Assembly (NCBI RefSeq): GCF_009754945.1
Contig: NZ_WPIN01000005.1
Span: 186,001-250,000 of the forward strand
Source of the DNA: Spirosoma arboris
Lineage (GTDB): Bacteria; Bacteroidota; Bacteroidia; Cytophagales; Spirosomataceae
DNA length: 64,000 nucleotides
Reading direction: 5' to 3'
The first letter of the stretch is position 1. Each line of letters starts with the position of its first letter. Below the pieces are notes generated by a model that did not search any database, had not been told where the DNA came from, and was given only the letters and a program-made list of their open reading frames with translations. The position numbers and the translations under genes are program-made. This document shows positions 51,086 to 59,391 of this stretch, piece after piece.

Positions 51086-54000
51086 TCAATGAGTGGTCGG
51101 CAACTGAATAATAAACTCAGTACCCTTTCCTTCCTGACTTTCCACCAGCAATGAGCCGTGATGCCCCTTGGTTATAATATCATACGAGAGTGATAACCCC
51201 AAACCGGTTCCTTCGCCCGTGGGCTTGGTGGTAAAGAAAGGCTGGAAGATTTTGGCTTTGATCGAGTCAGAAATACCCGTACCGTTGTCAATTATCCGAA
51301 TCTGAACCTGCCCATTAACCTGAGTGGTCCTTACAGTTACTGTAGGTTGATAGCCGGTCGGAGCGGCTTTCTGTCTTTCCCATACGGCATAAAACGCGTT
51401 GTTGTACAGATTCAAGAGCACTCGGCCAATCTCCTGAGGAACCACCCCGACCTTTCCTATTTCAGCCCCAAAATCTGTTTTCAATTCGCAGTTAAACGAC
51501 TTGTCTTTAGCTCGAAGGCCCTGGTAAGCAATTTTGAGGTATTCTTCGGCTAAGGCGTTGAGGTCTACGAGCCGTTTTTCGCCCGTTTCGGTACGGGAGT
51601 GTTCGAGCATGCCGCGTACAATGCTACTGGCTCGTTCGCCATGGTGTTTGATTTTTTTGAGATTACTGGTGAGGTCGCCCAGAATTTCGCCTGCGTAGCC
51701 TTTTTCGGAGTCGGATAGTTTCTGAAAGGGCCCTTCCTTCAATTCGTCAATCAGATCGACACTCACTTCGGAGAAGTTATTGACAAAGTTCAATGGGTTT
51801 TGGATCTCATGAGCGATGCCGGCGGTCAGTTCACCCAGACTGGCGAGTTTTTCCCGCTGAATAAGCTGGTCCTGCGTGCCTTTAAGTTCCGTCAGAGCGT
51901 CGGCCAGGTGGTTGCGCTGGGTTTCGATTTCCTGCTTCTGGTGAATTACTTCTTCCGTGCGCAGGGCAACTTTACGTTCCAGCAGTTGGTTGGTCCGGAG
52001 CAGTTGTCGCGACCGATAACGAACCAGTGCCCAGATACTGAGGATTGCCAGCAGGGTATAGAGGGTGTAGGCCCACCAGGTACGCCACCAGGGCGGTAGA
52101 ATCACCAGCCGAATCTCGGCCCCTTTCTCGTTCCAGACCCCGTCGTTATTCGACGCTTTTACCCGAAAAACATAGTCGCCCGGCGCCAGAAACGAATAGG
52201 TGGCCGTGCGCTGTGCTCCGCAGTATACCCATTCGCTGTTCGCACCTTCGAGTTGATAGGCGTACCGGTTCTTCTCTGGCGCGATATAGTTAAGGCCCAC
52301 GAAATTGAACGAAATTACGTTGTCGTGGTAAGCCAACGTCATGGGCGACAGTGGAAACAGGCGGGTCGAATCCAGCACCCGAACCTGGGTGATGTACACG
52401 GGTGGTTTATAGGAATTAGCCCCCATTTCCGATGGCCGAAACACCACAAATCCATTCGTACAACCAAAGGCCAGTTCGCCCGTTGGCGTGCGGGTACAGG
52501 CACCCGTGAATTCCCGGCTCAGCAGCCCATCACTGTTATCGAATACCCGAAGTTCGCGCGTTACGGGGTCCAGTCGGCATAATTTTTCACCAGTAGCCAT
52601 CCAGAGCATTCCCGCCTGGTCGGTAACGAGGGCAAGTACATGATTGTCGGGCAGGCCGTCGTGGATCGTGAAGGTAGAAACGGCAGCTGTTTTTGGGTCA
52701 ATGCGGAATACTCCACCAATATTGGTCGACACCCAGATTGCTCCGTCGTGGGTTTCGCAGAGTGCCGGCACATCCCGGCTGTACATAATTTTCTGATTTT
52801 CAGAATGCTGCGGATGATAACTCACAAACCGACCCGTACGGAAGTCTAGTTTGCAAGGGCCTACGCCCCCCACGGCTACCCAAACGTCACCGGCCCGACT
52901 CACCAGGATATCATTGACCTGACCTCCACCTTTGCCGATGGGGCCATCCTTATCGATTGGATAAAGCGTATACCGACCATTGGTCGGATCGAACAGAGCC
53001 AGGGTCGACTGACCGCCCACCCACAGCTTCCCTTGCCTGTCTTCTTCGATACTGGTGATGGTAAAGCCAACAGGATACTGCCGAAATTGGCCATTCGCGT
53101 CCATAGTGCGTAGTCCCGACGGGGTAGCCATCCAGATTCGTCCGCTCCGGTCGCAATGGATGGTCGAAATCAGATCGGCAGGTGAATGCTCGGTAAGTTT
53201 TTTCGGTATCAGCAGGTCAGGCGTGAGCAACTGCGATGTATAATTGACGTAAGTCCGATTGTCCGACAGATGTAATCGAAATATGCCCTCAAAGTAAGGG
53301 CGCCTGGCATTGCTGAACCAGATATTTCCCCGTCGATCGGCGGTTAGGGTGCTAATGAAGTTTTCGAACCGGGGCGTCGCGTTGTGGTCTGGAATGGGTT
53401 GATAAAAGGCAAACCGGGGCATCAGCATGGAATACCGGTCGATGCCGTTTCTGGTGCCTATCCAGAATGTGCCCCGGTTATCAGCCAGTAACGCCCAGAC
53501 TGCGTTATGACTCAATGCACCCGCCACATTCGGGTCCGCCTGATAGGTGACGTAGTTGCCGGTTGCGGGGTCAAGCTCAATCAGCCCCCCAAATGTTCCG
53601 GCCATCAGGTTATGGTGTTCGTCTTCTGCCAGGCCGTGCGGCAATATTTCCATACCGGTTAGGTATACCTGGCCGGTTGGTATGTAGGTGGTAGCTGTAT
53701 TGCCCAGGTCGGGCAATGGTGTTTTTCCGGGCAGCAACCGATAAAGCCCTCTTTGTTGGGTCGCTATCCATAGACTATTGTCGGCACCGAGGTACATCGA
53801 CTCGATAATGGGCTGCTTTTCGGCGGGGTTGATCCCAAAATAATACGGACTGAACTGCCCCGTGCGCCGGTTCATCGTGAACAGTCCGGTAGAGGTACCC
53901 ACCCACAATGTACCAAACCTATCTTCCTGAATAGACCACACGCGGTCGTCGGCTCCCTTCGCAACAGGTATGTCGTAGAACCGATACTGTTTCGTACGGG

Positions 54001-54526
54001 GATCGAAGCGGGCCAGCCCTCCTTCTGAGCCAATCCATAGAAAACCCTGTTCGTCTTCAATCATCGTATAGCAGATGTCATAGGGCTTATATTGCTCCGA
54101 TCGATCTGGTCCTATCCGAAAGTAGTTGACCTGGCCTGTTTTCTTGTTGAGTCGGTGCAATCCTCCGCCAGGGGTAACAAACCAGATTTCACCCGACCGC
54201 GACTCCAGCATATCCCAGACCGTATTATGGGCCATGTGGTTGTTTGGGTCGGCTGGGTCGGGTTTATACACGGTAAACGTGTACCCGTCGTAGCGATTCA
54301 GGCCGTCGTCAGTGCCAAACCACATAAAGCCTTCCCGATCTTTATAGATACAGAAAATTCTATTATTGGATAAGCCCTGCGAAGTGCTGAGGTGCTCGAA
54401 CCTCAGTGGATACTGCCCCAGCGGATGCTGCCCATGCGTGAGGGTAGTAACAATCGTAAACAGGACAACAACAAGCAACCGGCAGCAGTATCCAGTGGGG
54501 CAGTATCCACTGAGGTATTGATTCAT
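51086..54526 (-). CDS. Two-component propeller sensor histidine kinase, kinase A
   Basis: 1146 residues: signal peptide (about 1-32), two seven-bladed propellers from Reg_prop repeats (about 40-725; FEHLSTSQGLSNNRIFCIYKD, FMWFGTDDGLNRYDG), a Y_Y_Y domain (about 732-806), one membrane helix (813-833), a coiled-coil linker, HisKA with His906 (GIAHEIQNPLNFV) and HATPase ending IIQLPTTH. No receiver or DNA-binding domain, unlike the hybrid type, so it needs a separate response regulator. The catalytic part is almost the same as in the two kinases at 57159 and 59392. A decayed receiver-like fragment lies just upstream. Confidence 0.94.
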   Translation of the reverse strand: MNQYLSGYCPTGYCCRLLVVVLFTIVTTLTHGQHPLGQYPLRFEHLSTSQGLSNNRIFCIYKDREGFMWFGTDDGLNRYDGYTFTVYKPDPADPNNHMAHNTVWDMLESRSGEIWFVTPGGGLHRLNKKTGQVNYFRIGPDRSEQYKPYDICYTMIEDEQGFLWIGSEGGLARFDPRTKQYRFYDIPVAKGADDRVWSIQEDRFGTLWVGTSTGLFTMNRRTGQFSPYYFGINPAEKQPIIESMYLGADNSLWIATQQRGLYRLLPGKTPLPDLGNTATTYIPTGQVYLTGMEILPHGLAEDEHHNLMAGTFGGLIELDPATGNYVTYQADPNVAGALSHNAVWALLADNRGTFWIGTRNGIDRYSMLMPRFAFYQPIPDHNATPRFENFISTLTADRRGNIWFSNARRPYFEGIFRLHLSDNRTYVNYTSQLLTPDLLIPKKLTEHSPADLISTIHCDRSGRIWMATPSGLRTMDANGQFRQYPVGFTITSIEEDRQGKLWVGGQSTLALFDPTNGRYTLYPIDKDGPIGKGGGQVNDILVSRAGDVWVAVGGVGPCKLDFRTGRFVSYHPQHSENQKIMYSRDVPALCETHDGAIWVSTNIGGVFRIDPKTAAVSTFTIHDGLPDNHVLALVTDQAGMLWMATGEKLCRLDPVTRELRVFDNSDGLLSREFTGACTRTPTGELAFGCTNGFVVFRPSEMGANSYKPPVYITQVRVLDSTRLFPLSPMTLAYHDNVISFNFVGLNYIAPEKNRYAYQLEGANSEWVYCGAQRTATYSFLAPGDYVFRVKASNNDGVWNEKGAEIRLVILPPWWRTWWAYTLYTLLAILSIWALVRYRSRQLLRTNQLLERKVALRTEEVIHQKQEIETQRNHLADALTELKGTQDQLIQREKLASLGELTAGIAHEIQNPLNFVNNFSEVSVDLIDELKEGPFQKLSDSEKGYAGEILGDLTSNLKKIKHHGERASSIVRGMLEHSRTETGEKRLVDLNALAEEYLKIAYQGLRAKDKSFNCELKTDFGAEIGKVGVVPQEIGRVLLNLYNNAFYAVWERQKAAPTGYQPTVTVRTTQVNGQVQIRIIDNGTGISDSIKAKIFQPFFTTKPTGEGTGLGLSLSYDIITKGHHGSLLVESQEGKGTEFIIQLPTTH

Positions 54527-54565
54527 GAGTTCAGGTGGGAAAAAAGGGAAGCCAGCCTCTTCACG

Positions 54566-54694
54566 TCAAGATTCAGTGGCGATTCGGCTGATTTGCTCAT
54601 CAAGTTTAGCACGAAGCAGTACATAATCAATGGATTTGCTCAAAAAATTGTCGGCTCCGTCCTACATGACCCGTTGGAATATTGATCTATCAAT
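54566..54694 (-). pseudogene. Remnant of a response-regulator receiver domain
   Basis: On the minus strand, 31 codons ending in TGA at 54566-54568 read DGADNFLSKSIDYVLL then RAKLDEQI, the alpha4-beta5-alpha5 pattern of receiver domains (GADxFLxKPID) with the conserved Lys but Ser in place of Pro. An in-frame TAG (54662-54664) interrupts it, and ten more codons can be read before that. It lies between the S9 peptidase gene and kinase A, just upstream of the kinase. Probably the last piece of a lost response regulator. Confidence 0.45.
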
Positions 54695-54725
54695 AATGTA
54701 GTGAGATGAGCGAATGAATTTATGT

Positions 54726-56933
54726 TTATTTTTTCTCCGTCGATGTGGCTTTCGCCCGTACCGACCGGGCATCAGACGGCTGAAAATCCGGGTGCCCCGC
54801 CTGCCAGAGCGCAAAGGCATACATGTTAGCGAAGTTGCGAAAAGTCACCGCCTTATCTTCGGTAAAATGGCCATTGTCGTAATTAACCTGCATCAACACA
54901 GGTTTGCCCGAAGCTGTAGCGTTTTGCAGCGCAGCCGCAAACTTACCGGGTTGCCATGCCATCACGCGTGGGTCGTTAATGCCACCCACACCAATCACCG
55001 CCGGATAGTTCACTCCTTCTTTGACATGGCTCAGGGCATCCATTTCGTAGAGTGCCATACATTCGACGGAGTCCTTAACGGTTCCATATTCGGCAGCATT
55101 CACTGGGCCGTCGGTTCCATATTCTGAGCGCAACGTATTACAGTCGGCCACATTACAGATTGCAGCGGCAAACAAATCAGGCCGTTCTGTAATGGCCCGC
55201 CCAATCAGGATACCGCCCGCGCTGGTACCTTCGCCAATCAGGTGTTTAGGACTGGTGTATTTTTTATTAATCAGGTATTCGCCACAGGCGATAAAGTCCT
55301 TCCAGGTATTGGGCTTGGTAGTTTTATACCCCGCTGTATGCCAGCTTTCACCTTTTTCGCGCCCACCTCGTGGGTGTGTTATCGCCACTACGACACCCTT
55401 ATTGAGCAGAGCGAGGTAGCGAGGATTAAAAAAGGGCTTTGCCGAAGACCCATACGCTCCATAACCCGTCATATAAGTGATTTGGCTTCCATCTTTTTTC
55501 AGTCCTTTCCGGTAAATGAGCGATAAGGGCACCATCACCCCATCGTGGCTTGGAACTTCCAGTTCCTCAACAATCAGATCAGTCACACCCGGATATGTTA
55601 CCGGCACATTGAATGGACTGGTGCTGAATTGTTTGGTAGCAGGGTCGTAGTCGTACACCGTAGGGGGTTGTTTCCAGGAGCTGATCAACAATAACCCATC
55701 ATTGCTAATCGGCGAATACGGGCTAAACCGGACTGTACCCGTCAGCGGTAAAGAGACATCCGCCCACTGCGCCGACCGAACATCGTACTGTCGGACATGG
55801 TCGTTGATACCATCGTTCAGTTGAACAAAGAGGAAATTTTTCCCTGCGGAGATACCCGTGATCGTCCACTTGCCTTCGGGAAGTAAAACAGTTGCATTCT
55901 GCACGCTGGGATGTCGGGCATCTGTTACCAATACCCGGCCTTTGGAGGCTCCTTTATGGCTTTGAAGAAACAACTGATTACCAACTGTGGCGAGGTTATA
56001 AACGCTGTCGGTCAGAGTAACAAACCGCTGCCAGCCGATGGTTGGCTGAAGCAGTTCATTGGCGGGGGCCATGAACCCGTTTAGTCGATTATCGGCCGTG
56101 GCCAGTATACCAAACAGCATGCTGAAATCATCACTATAAAAAACAAGCGGAAGTTCAGCGGATTTAATACCCAAGGTTGGGTAACGATTCCGGGAAAACA
56201 GTTCCGTATCGGTACCAGGCTCCGTACCAATGCGGTGGTAAAATGATTTATTATCGAGGTGAGCGGCTGGTAGTTGGGGGTTATCGGAAGAAAGCTGTTT
56301 ATAGATAAACCCTTTTCCGTCGGGCGACCAGCCATAATTATCATAGCCAAATACGGCCGTTATACTTTCGGGATAAAACGTTTTGGTGGCCACATCCATA
56401 ATCCGCATGATCGAGATTTCGGCTCCGCCTTCGGCCAGCCCAATCGTTAGCTTCTGACCATCTTCACTGGGCTGGTAGCCCGACACGGCATATTTTTTTG
56501 CTTTGTCGTAGGTGGTTGGATCGAATAAGAGCATCTCCGCGCCCATCTTTCCGTCCCGATAATACAGCTTACTGACGTTCTCTTTGGGTAAGGTTTTGCG
56601 GTAAAAGTAGCGATTACCCTTCCGCCTGATATCCGAATAGTTGACTGACTTCAAGGCATCATACCGGACAAACGTATTCACTAAACTGTCGCGGCCCGGA
56701 ATCTGCGCCAATACGCTATTGCTGTAATCACCCTGAGCTTTAAACCAGTCTTTGGTTTGCTGGCTGTTCATATCCTCCATCCAGCGGTAATTATCGGTGA
56801 CGACTTTCCCGAAGTAGGTATCGACAACAGGGCGTTTAGGCGAAATGGGGCGGGCAATTTGGCGCTCTGATTGAGCAAGAACCGGGAGTGACAGGCCCAG
56901 ATAAAGGCTGGCGACAAGGAATGGTTTCATCAA
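54726..56933 (-). CDS. Exported prolyl oligopeptidase family serine peptidase (S9A)
   Basis: 735 residues with a signal peptide (about 1-20, VLAQS). N-terminal DTYFGKVVTDNYRWMED is the usual S9A opening, followed by a propeller domain and the C-terminal hydrolase. Nucleophile in GEGTSAGG, Asp in VGGINDPRV and His in NYDNGHFTED. It cleaves proline-containing peptides in the periplasm. Upstream, at 57008-57037, a TTTGGGnCA motif is repeated at 21-bp period; the same arrangement stands before the kinase operon at 63595-63624, suggesting common regulation. Confidence 0.93.
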   Translation of the reverse strand: MMKPFLVASLYLGLSLPVLAQSERQIARPISPKRPVVDTYFGKVVTDNYRWMEDMNSQQTKDWFKAQGDYSNSVLAQIPGRDSLVNTFVRYDALKSVNYSDIRRKGNRYFYRKTLPKENVSKLYYRDGKMGAEMLLFDPTTYDKAKKYAVSGYQPSEDGQKLTIGLAEGGAEISIMRIMDVATKTFYPESITAVFGYDNYGWSPDGKGFIYKQLSSDNPQLPAAHLDNKSFYHRIGTEPGTDTELFSRNRYPTLGIKSAELPLVFYSDDFSMLFGILATADNRLNGFMAPANELLQPTIGWQRFVTLTDSVYNLATVGNQLFLQSHKGASKGRVLVTDARHPSVQNATVLLPEGKWTITGISAGKNFLFVQLNDGINDHVRQYDVRSAQWADVSLPLTGTVRFSPYSPISNDGLLLISSWKQPPTVYDYDPATKQFSTSPFNVPVTYPGVTDLIVEELEVPSHDGVMVPLSLIYRKGLKKDGSQITYMTGYGAYGSSAKPFFNPRYLALLNKGVVVAITHPRGGREKGESWHTAGYKTTKPNTWKDFIACGEYLINKKYTSPKHLIGEGTSAGGILIGRAITERPDLFAAAICNVADCNTLRSEYGTDGPVNAAEYGTVKDSVECMALYEMDALSHVKEGVNYPAVIGVGGINDPRVMAWQPGKFAAALQNATASGKPVLMQVNYDNGHFTEDKAVTFRNFANMYAFALWQAGHPDFQPSDARSVRAKATSTEKK

Positions 56934-57007
56934 CTAGGCGTTTAGGTTAAGATCACTGCCTGTTCATTATTCAAAGGTCATTTTCTGGCCACGATTTCTC
57001 TGTCAGA

Positions 57008-57037
57008 TTTGGGGCAAATGCTGATAAATTTGGGTCA
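57008..57037 (-). promoter_or_regulatory. TTTGGGnCA direct repeats upstream of the S9 peptidase gene
   Basis: ATTTGGGGCAAAT (57007-57019) and ATTTGGGTCAAAT (57028-57040) repeat at 21 bp, 75 nt upstream of the ATG at 56933. The block is also bounded by an inverted repeat, TGTCAGATTTG (57001-57011) and CAAATCTGACA (57036-57046). The same core at the same period and orientation occurs before the kinase operon (63595-63624). Confidence 0.6.
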
Positions 57038-57098
57038 AATCTGACAAAAAAAGCGTTAAGTTCTTCGTCTTTGTCTGAGGTAGGACTTCCGCTCAGAT

Positions 57099-57142
57099 CC
57101 GTGCCACGGTTCCATTGATATGCCTGGATAACCGTGGCACGG
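57099..57142. terminator. Hairpin after the kinase operon
   Basis: CCGTGCCACGGTT (57099-57111) and its exact complement (57130-57142), loop 18 nt, 17 bp after the stop of the 7TM kinase gene. A probable terminator or dispersed repeat; no T-tract. Confidence 0.55.
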
Positions 57143-57158
57143 CTCCGAGCAATTTGAG

Positions 57159-59381
57159 TTAGGTGATTATTTCCTGATGGATAGCCAGAGGTAGCAAGAT
57201 GGTAAATTGACTTCCCTGATCCGGTTGACTTTCCACGGTCAGGCTACCACCATGTCCTTTAGTGACAATATCATAGCTCAGCGAAAGCCCTAGTCCTGTG
57301 CCCTCGCCAGTGGGTTTGGTGGTAAAAAAGGGCTGGAAGATCTTGGCCTTTACAGAATCGGGAATACCTGTTCCATTGTCCCGCACACGAATTTCAACCT
57401 GATTTACCCCCCGTCCCCCTTCAGGGGGATGGGGGGTAAGGCGCGTCCTGACGCTCACGATTGGCTGATAATCAGATACGCCTGCCTGTTGCTGGCGAGC
57501 CTGTACTGCATAAAAAGCATTATTGTAGAGATTCAGCAAGACCCGCCCAATCTCCTGAGGAGCCACTTCCGCTAAACCCAGGTCTGGGTCAAAATCAGTC
57601 ACTAACTCACAGTTGAAACCAGTCTTGTCTTTGGCCCTCATGCCGTGGTAGGCAATCTTAAGGTATTCTTCGGTCAGCGCGTTGAGGTCAGTAGGTCGTT
57701 TCTCACCCGATTCGGTGCGACTGTGCTCCAACATGCCTTTGACGATATTGCTAGCTCGACCTCCATGATGGTTGATCTTTTGGAGGTTGCTACTTAGATC
57801 GTTAAGCAGATCCTGAATCAATTCGGCATCACGGTCAGTTTTGGCTTCTTCTTCCTGGAGTTCACTGACCAACTCGGTACTGATCTCCGAGAAGTTGTTG
57901 ACGAAGTTCAAGGGATTCTGAATTTCGTGAGCGATGCCAGCAGTCAATTCACCTAAACTGGCCAGCTTCTCTTTCTGGATGAGTTGAGCCTGAGAGGCTT
58001 TCAACTCGGCGGTTCGCGCTTCAACCTGCTGTTCGAGTCGCTCGTTTTGGGTAGCCAGCAGTTGCTGCTTTTCTTGTTCTTGGGCAATCGTTTTTTGGGA
58101 TAGAACTTCTAATTCGCCAAGCTGCTTTTTAAGCAATTTATTGGCATCTGCTCTTTCCTGTGAGAGTAAAAGTGTCACTGTAAGCGCAAGGCTTAGGAAA
58201 GCCAGAAAAAAGAAAATATGACCATCTACAGGCAGAGAAAAAGAGGGAAATAAATTCGGTACTACCGCATCTATTATAAAATTCACAATAAACACCAACA
58301 GGAGCATACTATGTGCCCAGGTAAATAATTTAGCTCCCTGTTTTTTATGTTTTATGGCAATAATGCCTACGCGCAAAATAACAGCCCAAGGGACAAGACA
58401 ACCTAAAACATGTTGGGCTACAATGTATTTAAGTAAAGCAAGGTGGTTGGAGGCAATAAAATATAGTGGGAAAGCCGATAGAGTAAGTACAGCCGTTACA
58501 AAAAATAATATCCCTTTAGGCTGGTTGAAATAATGGTAAATGCCAATCAGGTAAAATAAAGCAGATAACACAACTCCGCCAATAAGCATACTATCACAAA
58601 CATCGATGAGAACAAGTACGTTTCTTACAGATAGTTCGATAGGAAACGATTCGAAATCCCGGAGAATAATTATTGAACAGTGTGTCAGGCACTGTGCCAA
58701 TAAAAATAACCCAAAGTAAAGGCTGGATTTTTGGGAGATATAAGTGACATATAATAAAAGTTGTAAAATCCCCATAATAAAGAATACGCCCAAAAAAATC
58801 GTTTGGGCTGCTATATTTCTCTTTATCCATTTTAGGCTAGTTTCTACTTCTTCTGATTTCAGAAGCCGCATCCAGAAAAATGGGTAGGCGTCGTTCGTAA
58901 GTGTTATTTTTTCAAAAGCAAAACGAACAGCAACAGTATGAACTGAATCAGGTCCTATGAATAGTAAAGGAAAATACTGCGAACGAGCTCCTTTTTCTAA
59001 CCGCTGTTGTGAGTTTATTTCACCATTCCGAAGAAATAATCTCCCATCTAGAAAAATCTCTGAAGCTCCTGCCTGAAATAGATACATGCGAATTAGTTGT
59101 CCCTGCAATTTTGGAGCAACCTGAAGGCGTAGTCTAAGCCAGCCAATACCTTCCTGCGGCAATTTGTTTAACACTGAGATACCTTGAGTTGGATTGAGCG
59201 TATCCCAGCGAGAATCATCAAAATCCGGCTTTGCCCAGGCGGGGTTATCGCCCAACTGCCACTTCCAGGTTTTATTCAACACCACACCGTCGGTGGGTAA
59301 ACTATCGATGCGAAAAACAGATTGCCCCCAGGAAACCAGCCCAGTTAAATACAGAAAACAAAAGAGTAAACGTGATTTCAT
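57159..59381 (-). CDS. 7TMR-DISM sensor histidine kinase, kinase B
   Basis: 740 residues from the ATG at 59381 (MKSRLLFCFLYL). Signal peptide (about 1-20), an extracellular DISMED2-like beta domain (about 25-190; GIGWLRLRLQVAPKLQG, FLDGRLFLRNGE), seven membrane helices (about 200-400), a coiled-coil linker (405-475), HisKA with His485 (GIAHEIQNPLNFV) and HATPase. Residues encoded by 57404-57439 (TPHPPEGGRGV) are an in-frame palindromic insert absent from the two sister kinases. The gene follows the large propeller kinase after 10 bp, so they are co-transcribed. No receiver domain. Confidence 0.94.
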   Translation of the reverse strand: MKSRLLFCFLYLTGLVSWGQSVFRIDSLPTDGVVLNKTWKWQLGDNPAWAKPDFDDSRWDTLNPTQGISVLNKLPQEGIGWLRLRLQVAPKLQGQLIRMYLFQAGASEIFLDGRLFLRNGEINSQQRLEKGARSQYFPLLFIGPDSVHTVAVRFAFEKITLTNDAYPFFWMRLLKSEEVETSLKWIKRNIAAQTIFLGVFFIMGILQLLLYVTYISQKSSLYFGLFLLAQCLTHCSIIILRDFESFPIELSVRNVLVLIDVCDSMLIGGVVLSALFYLIGIYHYFNQPKGILFFVTAVLTLSAFPLYFIASNHLALLKYIVAQHVLGCLVPWAVILRVGIIAIKHKKQGAKLFTWAHSMLLLVFIVNFIIDAVVPNLFPSFSLPVDGHIFFFLAFLSLALTVTLLLSQERADANKLLKKQLGELEVLSQKTIAQEQEKQQLLATQNERLEQQVEARTAELKASQAQLIQKEKLASLGELTAGIAHEIQNPLNFVNNFSEISTELVSELQEEEAKTDRDAELIQDLLNDLSSNLQKINHHGGRASNIVKGMLEHSRTESGEKRPTDLNALTEEYLKIAYHGMRAKDKTGFNCELVTDFDPDLGLAEVAPQEIGRVLLNLYNNAFYAVQARQQQAGVSDYQPIVSVRTRLTPHPPEGGRGVNQVEIRVRDNGTGIPDSVKAKIFQPFFTTKPTGEGTGLGLSLSYDIVTKGHGGSLTVESQPDQGSQFTILLPLAIHQEIIT
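57404..57439. repeat. 36-bp palindrome inserted in frame in kinase B
   Basis: TTACCCCCC-G-TCCCCCT, loop TC, then the complement with one G/T mismatch. It sits inside the HATPase coding region; sister kinases at 51086 and 59392 have shorter sequence at this point. A small mobile or REP-like repeat captured as protein is the simplest explanation. Confidence 0.8.
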
Positions 59382-59391
59382 GGCAGAGGAA

